Shown here piece after piece: positions 32,142 to 39,358 of a DNA stretch of 48,904 nucleotides (the first letter of the stretch is position 1; each line of letters starts with the position of its first letter). Position numbers and translations under genes: made by a program. Source of the stretch: Chloroflexota bacterium (GTDB taxonomy: Bacteria; Chloroflexota; Dehalococcoidia; DSGV01); NCBI GenBank assembly GCA_021787985.1, contig JAJYLG010000014.1, forward strand, positions 1 through 48,904, written 5' to 3'. The notes under the pieces are model-generated. The model had not been told where the DNA came from and did not search any database. It saw only the letters and a list, made by a program, of their open reading frames with translations.

Positions 32142-33794
32142 ATGGCGGACGAAGAGCCACCGCCGGACGAGTTCATGCGGCGGCGAGACGAGCGGGCGCT
32201 GACACGGCGGCGGTTGCTCGTCACCGCCGGCGCGGGCGTCGTGGCCGCGGCGTGCGGCGGCCGTGTCAGCACGCTGCCGCGCCTCGCGCCGTCTCCCAGC
32301 GTCACTGCTACCGCGACCGCCGCACCGACCGCCTCGTCGGCGGCCGCGCCCGCGGGAGTCCTGCCCGGCGAGGCACCGCGGCAGGTCATCCCCTCGCTCG
32401 TCAGTCCCGCCATGGAGCGCGAGAATCGCGAGCACGGGGAAGTGTGGCGGTTGCGCGCCCCCGCTCGCTTTGGCGAGGTGTCCGCGTATTGCTCGGAGAC
32501 CACCTACCGCCCCGGTGACCGGCTACGGCTGTACGCCTCGGTGCGGCCAGGCGAGGGCAACCTGAAGATCGCGGTCTTCCGGCTCGGCTGGTACGCCGGC
32601 GCCGGCGGACGGCTGATGACCACGGCCGCCGTCCCCGGGCCGCGTCAGGGCCACTGGACCCCGCGCACCGGGATGGTCGACGTCCAGCGCGTGGTCAGCC
32701 AGCCGAAGTTCGGCTGCGTGGAGCTGCAGTGGGAGCCGGCGTGGGAGCTCGACATCCCCACCTCGTGGCCCACCGGCGTTTACCTGGTCAGGCTGACGAC
32801 GACTATCGGCCGGCAGAGCTACGCGCCGTTCGTCATCGACGACGGCAAGCCTCACGCGCTGCTGATGGTCCTGCCCTGGACCACGTACGTGGCCTACAAC
32901 CCTTGGGGCGGCAAGAGCCTGTACGAGTACAACAGCTCGCCCGCGCGCACCGTCGCCGGCACGCCGCGGGCCGTGCGCGTCTCCCTCGACCGGCCGTTCG
33001 AGTACGACTTCGGCACGGGCTTTCTGCTGCGCTACGAGATCAGCACCATCCGCTGGCTCGAGTCGCAAGGCTTCGATGTCGGCTATCTGACGAGCTGCGA
33101 CCTGGACGCCGCCAACGACCTGCACCGACGCGCTCGCGCCCTGCTCTTCCATGGCCACGACGAGTATTGGTCGGCGGGGATGCGCAGCGCGGTCGAGGGC
33201 GCGCGCGACGGCGGCACGGGCCTCTGCTTCCTCAGCGGCAACACCATGTACTGGCAGATCCGTTGCGACGAATCGAGCCAGGGCCGAGCACGCCGAGCGC
33301 TGGTCTGTTACAAGGACGCGCGCATCGACCCCGCCGCGCGCATCGCGCCCCCGATGACCACGGTCCGCTGGATCGACCCGCCCGTCTCAGACCCCCAGTC
33401 GCTCGTCACCGGGCTGACGTACGGCGGGAGCATCCAGCCACCGGCCCAGGACTGGGTGATCGACGACCCGGGCCACTGGGTCTTCGCGGGACTCGGCGTG
33501 CGCAAGGGCGAGCGGGTCCCGGGCGTCGTCGGCTACGAGTTCGACACGGCTGCACCCGCGTCAGCCACCCCCCAGGGCCTGCAGATGGTCGCCCGCAGCC
33601 CCGTCCGCGGGGCGGACGGCCCTGTCCCATACCAGGCGACCACCGTCTACCGGGCGGCGAGCGGCGCATGGGTCTTCAACGCCGGCACGATCCAGTGGTG
33701 CTGGGGGCTCGACAACGCGTACCAGCGCTTCGCCGATCAGCGCATCCAGCGCGCGACGCTCAACGTCCTGAAGCGCATGACGGAGTCTCGATAG
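32142..33794 (+). CDS. Tat-exported lipoprotein with N,N-dimethylformamidase-like domain
   Basis: A 550-residue exported protein. The N-terminus has a twin-arginine-type run (LTRRRLLVTAGAGVVAAAC) ending in a lipobox-like AAAC at about residue 38, then a Ser/Thr/Ala/Pro linker. The body, from RENREHGEVWRL, resembles the large subunit of N,N-dimethylformamidase: LGWYAGAGGRLM, LPWTTYVAYNPWGGKSLYEYNS, LLFHGHDEYWSAGMR, LSGNTMYWQIR. Catalytic ability is unproven, as most homologues are annotated by domain only. ATG 32142 has GGTAGGGGG upstream. Its last 48 bp recur at 36096-36143. Confidence 0.75.
   Translation: MADEEPPPDEFMRRRDERALTRRRLLVTAGAGVVAAACGGRVSTLPRLAPSPSVTATATAAPTASSAAAPAGVLPGEAPRQVIPSLVSPAMERENREHGEVWRLRAPARFGEVSAYCSETTYRPGDRLRLYASVRPGEGNLKIAVFRLGWYAGAGGRLMTTAAVPGPRQGHWTPRTGMVDVQRVVSQPKFGCVELQWEPAWELDIPTSWPTGVYLVRLTTTIGRQSYAPFVIDDGKPHALLMVLPWTTYVAYNPWGGKSLYEYNSSPARTVAGTPRAVRVSLDRPFEYDFGTGFLLRYEISTIRWLESQGFDVGYLTSCDLDAANDLHRRARALLFHGHDEYWSAGMRSAVEGARDGGTGLCFLSGNTMYWQIRCDESSQGRARRALVCYKDARIDPAARIAPPMTTVRWIDPPVSDPQSLVTGLTYGGSIQPPAQDWVIDDPGHWVFAGLGVRKGERVPGVVGYEFDTAAPASATPQGLQMVARSPVRGADGPVPYQATTVYRAASGAWVFNAGTIQWCWGLDNAYQRFADQRIQRATLNVLKRMTESR
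33738..33785. repeat. 48-bp direct repeat, copy 1 (3' end of the dimethylformamidase-like gene)
   Basis: Identical over 48 bases to 36096-36143. It encodes QRIQRATLNVLKRMTE here. Confidence 0.9.
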
Positions 33795-33948
33795 CCGAGA
33801 GATCGCCCGGCAACGTGATGCGCGTCGCGCGTGGCAGGGGCCAGCGACACCTGTGCGGCGCAGCGGCGGCAGCCCACGCGGGACACACCGGCCGAGCGAG
33901 AGCCCCGTCGGCCCACCAGAACGAGGACTTCGATGGCTCTTGCCGCGG

Positions 33949-33987
33949 CGGGCGCAGAGGATTGACATGCTCTTCTCTCTGCGCCCG
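33949..33987. terminator. Hairpin between two convergent genes
   Basis: Perfect 11-bp stem (CGGGCGCAGAG with CTCTGCGCCCG) and a 17-nt loop, 25 bp from the stop of the BNR protein gene and 155 bp from the stop of the + strand gene. Confidence 0.6.
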
Positions 33988-34011
33988 CTGCCTATCCACG
34001 CCTCGCCGAGT

Positions 34012-35802
34012 TCAATCGCCGCCGGGCGCCGGGACCGTGCTGGTAAAGATGTCCGAGTCCTGTTTGCCCGGCGTCACACCCGTCCAGACCGGATGGCTGT
34101 AGCCGCCGGAGTCGATCGCCAGGCCGTTGTAGTCGCCGATAAACCGGCCTGTTCCGAAGAAGGCGTCGTCGAAGTTGGACGCGAAGCCGGACGCGGCCGT
34201 CGCCGTCCAGTGCTTGCCGCCGTCGGCCGACTGCGCCAGGGTAGTCCACGCCAGCTTGTTCTTCGAATCCTTGCTGCGATCGTAGAAGACGACGTCCACG
34301 CGCCCCTTGGCGCCCGCGGCGACCCACGGGAACCACTGGTCGTTTTTCGCCTGGGCCGCCTCGGGCGTGATCTCCTTCCACGACTTGCCGCCGTCGGTCG
34401 ACGCGAGCAGGTAGACGTCGGTGTTGGTGCTCTTGCCGGCGGGGCAGGCGTAGCCCGAGGCGCGATTGCCGACGTAGGTTGGGTACGGGAACTGCCCGGC
34501 CTGGGACCTGTCGTCCGAGTACGTGACGTAGAGGTTGCCGGCCGCGTCGACGGCAAGGTTGCCGGCCGAGTTGACGCGGAAGTTGCTGTTGCATAGCGTT
34601 TGCCGGCCGTCCTGGTTGATGGGGTAGTCGTTGATGCCGTCGTACAGGTCGGCGACATGGTACGGACCGCCGACGACGACGCCGTTCGGGCCAACGACCG
34701 TCATCAGGTACTGGTCGCGGTAGCCCTGGTTGAAGCCGGCGCCCTGGTCGTTCTCGAAGGCGACGGCGACGTTACCGTTGGCCAGCACCACCGGGACGGA
34801 GAACTGGTTCTCGACGCAGTGGCCGGCATTGCCCGGCGCACTCTCGTTCGGGCACCAGGTCATCGAGTCGCCGCTCACCTGGACGGGCGTGCTGAAGGTC
34901 GTGCCGTTGTCGTCCGACCAAGCCATCATGATCGGCGACCGCAGGTAGTTGCCCAGGCGGTCGAACAGGAACTTCGTCCACGTCACGTAGACACGACCGT
35001 CGTGCGGCCCGCCGCTGTTGTCGACGGCGATGTACTCCTTGTCGTGGAACACGGTGCAGTCGGAGGCCAGGCCCTGGTAGGCGACGAAGCCGACGCCGCC
35101 GGGCACGACGGTGGGCACGAACGTCCGGTTCCAATCGTGGCCGTCGTCGAGCGAGCGTGCCACCTGAACTCCGTTCTCGCAGTTCTGCGCGCTGAACGCC
35201 AGCGAGCCGTAGTAGACGACGGGCGTGCCAGGTTTGATGCCGGGTGTGCCCGGGCGCGCCCGGCCGTACGCCACGGCGGGGTCGCCCGTGCCCACCGGCG
35301 GCTCGACAACGCCGTCGGTCGTCACCAGCAGGGGGAACGGTGGGAAGTAGGTGACGCCGCTGCTGGTGTACGCGCCGCCGCCGATGGGGACGCCGATGCC
35401 GTAGTCGTTCGCGCCGATGACCCAGGTGCCGCTGGCGCCACTGGTCCCGGGCCGGATGGCGATGGACGTCTCGTCCTGCGGCCGCAGGTTGTAGTCGGCG
35501 TTGGCCTGCCTGACCGCGACGCCGACCTCCGCCTGGTTCTTCTCGTACTTGGCCTCATCCTCCTCGAGCTGGCGCGCGTGCTCAGCGCCGGGCACATCGT
35601 TGCGACGGGCGAAGCCGGAGAAGAGGGCTGCCTCCGACAGGGGCAGCCCCTTGTGGTCGCCCTTGGGCGGCCCGAGGCTCGCGGCGGTGGGCGATGCTCC
35701 CGTACCGCGCCGCGCCGACGTGCCGAGCGCCCCCAGCACGACCAGCGCGGCGGTCAGAAGTAGGCCGAGCAGCACGGGCCTCCCACGGAAACGAGCGCTC
35801 AT
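34012..35802 (-). CDS. Secreted BNR-repeat (sialidase-fold) beta-propeller protein
   Basis: A 596-residue exported protein. The signal peptide is VLLGLLLTAALVVLGALG near the N-terminus. Asp-box (BNR) repeats S-x-D-x-G-x-x-W are visible several times: SLDDGHDW, SDDNGTTF, STDGGKSW and SADGGKHW, the hallmark of six-bladed sialidase-type propellers. The arginine triad of true sialidases could not be identified, so an enzymatic role is not claimed. A short helical segment (QLEEDEAKYEKNQAEV) precedes the propeller. ATG 35802 has AGGAGGAAGGAG upstream and a consensus promoter further up. It ends against the hairpin at 33949-33987. Confidence 0.8.
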   Translation of the reverse strand: MSARFRGRPVLLGLLLTAALVVLGALGTSARRGTGASPTAASLGPPKGDHKGLPLSEAALFSGFARRNDVPGAEHARQLEEDEAKYEKNQAEVGVAVRQANADYNLRPQDETSIAIRPGTSGASGTWVIGANDYGIGVPIGGGAYTSSGVTYFPPFPLLVTTDGVVEPPVGTGDPAVAYGRARPGTPGIKPGTPVVYYGSLAFSAQNCENGVQVARSLDDGHDWNRTFVPTVVPGGVGFVAYQGLASDCTVFHDKEYIAVDNSGGPHDGRVYVTWTKFLFDRLGNYLRSPIMMAWSDDNGTTFSTPVQVSGDSMTWCPNESAPGNAGHCVENQFSVPVVLANGNVAVAFENDQGAGFNQGYRDQYLMTVVGPNGVVVGGPYHVADLYDGINDYPINQDGRQTLCNSNFRVNSAGNLAVDAAGNLYVTYSDDRSQAGQFPYPTYVGNRASGYACPAGKSTNTDVYLLASTDGGKSWKEITPEAAQAKNDQWFPWVAAGAKGRVDVVFYDRSKDSKNKLAWTTLAQSADGGKHWTATAASGFASNFDDAFFGTGRFIGDYNGLAIDSGGYSHPVWTGVTPGKQDSDIFTSTVPAPGGD

Positions 35803-35837
35803 GGCGGTTCTCCTTCCTCCTGGTCAAATCTGGGCAA

Positions 35838-35867
35838 ACTTTAGTGCGCCCCGCCGCGCCGTGTCAA
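35838..35867 (-). promoter_or_regulatory. Sigma-70-type promoter of the BNR-repeat gene
   Basis: On the minus strand, TTGACA (35862-35867), an 18-nt spacer, then TAAAGT (35838-35843), 35 nt before the start codon. This is the best -35/-10 match in the window. Confidence 0.7.
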
Positions 35868-35978
35868 CTGTTACCTTCCCCGGGGACGACACAACGTACC
35901 GTGTTCTTTTATGTCATGAGCATCTTTGCGGCGAGAATCCGACCAGCTCCCGTCGAGGGGAAGCCCAGCGCCCCCACG

Positions 35979-36027
35979 GCCTGCCTGCCGGCAGGCAGGC
36001 GTCTGCGGCCTCCGGCAAGCGGAGGCC
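35979..36027 (-). terminator. Two adjacent palindromes after the SGNH gene
   Basis: A perfect 22-nt palindrome made of GCCTGCCTGCC and its complement (35979-36000), and GGCCTCCG/CGGAGGCC with loop GCAAG (36007-36027). They lie 90-140 bp past the stop on the minus strand. Related CTGCC/GGCAG palindromes occur at 47834 and 48743. Confidence 0.45.
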
Positions 36028-36095
36028 GGCGCTCGCGGGCAAGGAAGAATACCGCCAGTCCACCCTACGATGCTGGCGTGCCTGGAGGCCAAGCT

Positions 36096-36143
36096 CAGCG
36101 CATCCAGCGCGCGACGCTCAACGTCCTGAAGCGCATGACGGAG
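36096..36143. repeat. 48-bp direct repeat, copy 2 (scar)
   Basis: A perfect copy of 33738-33785 without the rest of that gene. Bases 36118-36143 double as the antisense coding end (PSCASGR and stop) of the SGNH gene. Confidence 0.9.
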
Positions 36144-37212
36144 CAGCGTCGCCCGAGCGCAGCGCGTCCAGCGCCACCCGCACCACGTCCGGCGTGAAGA
36201 CAGCCGCGCCCTTGTCGTTCAGGTGCGATGGGTCGAGCCAGTCGTCGTGCGGGTAATTGACGTTATGGTAGTCGGCGAACGGCACGCACTCGCGCTGCGC
36301 GATCTGCCGAACCTCGTCCACGTAGGCGGTGTACGGTACGCCCGGCGGCATCGCCTGCTGGATCTGCCGGTGAGCCGGGAAGGCGATCGTCACCACCGGG
36401 ATGCCGCGTTCCTTCAGCGTGCGCAGCGAGCTGCTGAACGCGCGCGCCTGCTCGCCACCGAGCACGAAGGGCGACAGCAGGCCCGTGCGATAGCCCTGAA
36501 CCGTGTCCTGCCACCAGCTCGCCGGCATCGTCAGGTTGTTGTTCTCGCGGAACTCGTGCCGGTCGCAGCGCTCGGCGTCCGGCCGCCGGATCAGGCCGCG
36601 CAGGACGCACTCACCCGCGCGCAGCAGCGGCATCCGGTAACCGTACGCCGGCAGGAGCTTGTTCGCCAGGAAGTCCGTGCGGAAGTTGAGCGATGTCTCG
36701 TAGCGGAACAGGTGGCTCAGGTCCACGACCGAGGTGGTGGACGTGTAATAGTGCATGAACGTATTGATCGCGTTGTTGAACTCGAATTCGCTCGTGGCAT
36801 AGATCACCAGCTTCGGCCGAGCCTTGGCGCTGCTGATGATGTCCACGACACGGTGCAGGGCGACGGCATCGGGCGCATCCACGCCGAAGTTGAAGACGGT
36901 CGGCCGGTGGCCGAACGCGGGCGCGAGCTCATCGGCGACCATCCCGGCGTCCACGTCGCGGATCATGCGGCTGCTGCCGACCAGCACCACCTCCGGTGGC
37001 GCGGGTAGCGCCCGGTAGGCGTGCAGCCGAGCCAGTACCGACTCGGCGCTCCCGTAGCGAAGCTGAGCCATCGGCCCAAGCAGCGAGGCGACCTCTTGCA
37101 GCAGCAGGAAGCACAGCACGCCCGCCAGCACCTGCAGGATCAGCCGCCGCCGCCGGTGTGGCCGGACGACCGCCGGCCCAGGGCCGGCCCGCGGCGCTGT
37201 ATCGACCGCCAT
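36118..37212 (-). CDS. SGNH-hydrolase-like protein, partner of an MBOAT acyltransferase (AlgX/DltD-like role)
   Basis: A 364-residue protein with one N-terminal transmembrane helix (LILQVLAGVLCFLLLQEV) and an extracytoplasmic domain. VLVGSSRMIRDVD carries the GDSL-like nucleophile Ser, and DPSHLNDKGA near the C-terminus carries the D-x-x-H pair, the pattern of SGNH proteins that pass acyl groups to surface polymers. ATG 37212 overlaps the stop of the MBOAT gene (ATGA). The last seven residues and the stop are read from the reverse strand of a 48-bp repeat, so the original C-terminus was probably replaced. Confidence 0.75.
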   Translation of the reverse strand: MAVDTAPRAGPGPAVVRPHRRRRLILQVLAGVLCFLLLQEVASLLGPMAQLRYGSAESVLARLHAYRALPAPPEVVLVGSSRMIRDVDAGMVADELAPAFGHRPTVFNFGVDAPDAVALHRVVDIISSAKARPKLVIYATSEFEFNNAINTFMHYYTSTTSVVDLSHLFRYETSLNFRTDFLANKLLPAYGYRMPLLRAGECVLRGLIRRPDAERCDRHEFRENNNLTMPASWWQDTVQGYRTGLLSPFVLGGEQARAFSSSLRTLKERGIPVVTIAFPAHRQIQQAMPPGVPYTAYVDEVRQIAQRECVPFADYHNVNYPHDDWLDPSHLNDKGAAVFTPDVVRVALDALRSGDAAPSCASGR

Positions 37213-38660
37213 CAGAACTGGAAGTAGAGGAAGCGCTGCGCCGCGCCTCCCCCGAGCAGCAGGACGATGGAGGCCAGCGCGGCCCAGGCGATCGGCCGCG
37301 CCCACTCACGCAACGGGGAGAGCGTCTGCGCCAACGGGTGCGCGTGCACGCTGCGCAGCCATGTGACGGCGAGCTCCACCGCGAACGTTCCGGCCGTTAC
37401 GCCGATCACGCCGCGGCGCATCCCGGCCGAGAGCTCGAAGCCGCCCGCGGACGGCGTGCCCGGCAGCAGGTGCCGGTAGATGGTCAGAGCGCCGCCCAGG
37501 TCGGCGGCGCGGAACAGCACCCACCCCAGCGCCACGGTGAGGAAGGTCGCCAGGACCCCGGTCACGGCCAAGACACGCAGCACCAGCGGCGAGCGTAACG
37601 CGCGCCCCAGCGGCTTGACGACCGGGCGCCAAGAACGCAGCCCGGCGAGGCCGCCGCCGTGGTACGCGCCCCAGACGGCGAAGTGCCACGCCGCGCCGTG
37701 CCACAGGCCGCCGAGCACCATCGTGATGAACATATTGAGCTGCGTGCGGAACCCACCCTGCCGATTGCCGCCCAGCGGGATGTAGAGATAGTCGCGCAAC
37801 CAGTTGGAGAGGGTGATGTGCCAGCGGCGCCAGAACTCCTGCAGGTTCGGCGCGAGGTACGGCATGCGGAAGTTCTCCGGCACGCGGAACCCGAGCATCT
37901 GCGCGCTGCCGCGGCCGATATCCGTGTAGCCGGAGAAGTCGAAGTAGAGCTGGAAGGTGAAGGCAAGCATCCCAGCCCAGGCGTCCACCGCGCTCAACCC
38001 AGAGGCGTGCGAGAAGGCGAGGTCCGCCGTGCCGGACAAGTGGTCGGCGATCGCGACCTTCTTGAAGAGCCCGAGGATGACCAGCTCGAGCCCGTCACGG
38101 AAGAGCGTCATGTTGAACCGCGGTCGCGCGTAGACCTGGGCGGTGAAGTCCTGGTAGCGCTTGATCGGCCCGGCGATCTGCGTCGGGAAGAAGGCCGGGA
38201 AAAGGGCAAAGACCAGCGGGTTCTTCACCGGCGGATGGCCACGGTAGACGTCCACGACGTAGTGGATGAACTCGAAGGTGAAGAAGCTAATGCCGAGCGG
38301 CAGGATGATGTTCAGCAGGCGGTCCTGCTGCACCGAACCAAATGGCGCGAAGATCTCGTAAAGCGTGGACAGCGCGAGGTTTGCGTACTTGAACACCCCG
38401 AGAGTCGCCAGGTTCCCGGCGACCGTCAACGCCAGCCACCAGCGACGTCCGGTTCGCACGCGGGCGAGCCACAGCCCGGCGAAGTAGTTCCACACGGTCA
38501 TCAGCAAGATCAGGAGCAGGTACTGTCGCCGCCAGTACGCGTAGAAGATGTAGGACGCGAACAGCAGGAACGCCGGTCGGAGCCGCGCAGGGACGACGAG
38601 CCAGTAGACGAGCAGGACGCTGGGCAGGAAGACCAGGTAGGCCCCGCTGTTGAAGAGCAC
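37212..38660 (-). CDS. MBOAT-family membrane O-acyltransferase (AlgI/DltB-like)
   Basis: A polytopic protein of 482 residues. It carries the MBOAT motifs PLGISFFTFEFIHYVVDVYRG, FPTQIAGPIKRYQDF, FQLYFDFSGYTDIGRGSA, RRWHITLSNWLRDYLYIPLGGNR and GGLWHGAAWHF (catalytic His). MBOAT proteins of this branch move acyl chains, usually acetyl, across the membrane to exopolysaccharide or teichoic acid. Together with the overlapping SGNH gene it would O-acylate a surface glycan. The polymer is unknown, as no glycan synthesis genes are in the window. It is divergent from the NuoI-like gene over 206 bp. Confidence 0.92.
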   Translation of the reverse strand: MLFNSGAYLVFLPSVLLVYWLVVPARLRPAFLLFASYIFYAYWRRQYLLLILLMTVWNYFAGLWLARVRTGRRWWLALTVAGNLATLGVFKYANLALSTLYEIFAPFGSVQQDRLLNIILPLGISFFTFEFIHYVVDVYRGHPPVKNPLVFALFPAFFPTQIAGPIKRYQDFTAQVYARPRFNMTLFRDGLELVILGLFKKVAIADHLSGTADLAFSHASGLSAVDAWAGMLAFTFQLYFDFSGYTDIGRGSAQMLGFRVPENFRMPYLAPNLQEFWRRWHITLSNWLRDYLYIPLGGNRQGGFRTQLNMFITMVLGGLWHGAAWHFAVWGAYHGGGLAGLRSWRPVVKPLGRALRSPLVLRVLAVTGVLATFLTVALGWVLFRAADLGGALTIYRHLLPGTPSAGGFELSAGMRRGVIGVTAGTFAVELAVTWLRSVHAHPLAQTLSPLREWARPIAWAALASIVLLLGGGAAQRFLYFQF

Positions 38661-38824
38661 GAAGGGATCATACCCGCAGGCCGTGCGGCGCCAACAGCCC
38701 CCGTTGCCGGTCCTTGATGCTCGCTCTCAGGCTGGATGCGTGGTGGCTGCGGCTCGGCCCGCCGCTCGCGGTTTCTCGCATAATTTGCTGTCAAAATGCG
38801 CTTCCGGGCACGGCGGGACCCCGC

Positions 38825-38830
38825 TACACT
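38825..38830 (+). promoter_or_regulatory. Putative -10 of the NuoI-like/NuoG-like operon
   Basis: TACACT 36 nt before ATG 38867. Confidence 0.45.
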
Positions 38831-38866
38831 GGCGTCGGACCCAGACTGGGCTGCACGAGGTGTGGG

Positions 38867-39349
38867 ATGTACGGATTCGGCATCGCCAAGGGAATGGCCA
38901 CCACGTTCAAGCAACTGTTCCGCAGGCCATTCACCGTCCAGTTCCCAGAAGAGGTCCGCACAATCCCGGCCCGCGCCCGCACCAACCTGCTCTGGTTCGA
39001 CGAGCGCTGCACCGGCTGCTCCACCTGCGCCCAAGCCTGCCCGGACGGCTGCATCCTCGTCGAGACCCGTCCCACGCCCGACGGCCGCCTGGAGAAGGTC
39101 CGCTACGAGATCGACTTCCGGCTGTGCATGTACTGCGGCCTGTGCGTCGAGGCCTGCCCGTACGAGGCCATCCAGGCCGGCGGGCCGCTCGACGACGCTG
39201 TCTACGTGTTCGATCACATGTGGCGCGATAAGCGCGCGCTGACGAGAATGGCACGTGAGTACCTGGGAGCTCACGACAATGTCTATCCGAACGGCATGAA
39301 GGCGCCCTTCGACGACGACCGAGCCGAAGCCGTCCGACAGATCGCATAA
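38867..39349 (+). CDS. NuoI-like ferredoxin with two [4Fe-4S] clusters
   Basis: A 160-residue protein resembling complex I subunit NuoI. KGMATTFKQLFRRPFTVQFPE is the typical N-terminal amphipathic stretch, followed by two cluster motifs, CTGCSTCAQACP and CMYCGLCVEACP. It would pass electrons between the neighbouring NuoG-like protein and another partner. ATG 38867 has GAGGTGTGGG directly upstream; longer frames are excluded because they run antisense into the MBOAT promoter region. It lies 9 bp before the NuoG-like gene. It is not part of a full nuo operon, since no nuoA-H/J-N genes are seen. Confidence 0.9.
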   Translation: MYGFGIAKGMATTFKQLFRRPFTVQFPEEVRTIPARARTNLLWFDERCTGCSTCAQACPDGCILVETRPTPDGRLEKVRYEIDFRLCMYCGLCVEACPYEAIQAGGPLDDAVYVFDHMWRDKRALTRMAREYLGAHDNVYPNGMKAPFDDDRAEAVRQIA

Positions 39350-39358
39350 GAGGTCGCC

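Larger units (their letters stand above)
35803..36117. other. Intergenic region: promoter, two hairpins, repeat scar
   Basis: 315 bases between two minus-strand genes. From right to left it contains most of the 48-bp repeat scar, two adjacent palindromes that probably end the SGNH transcript, and the promoter of the propeller gene. No gene was found. Confidence 0.5.
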
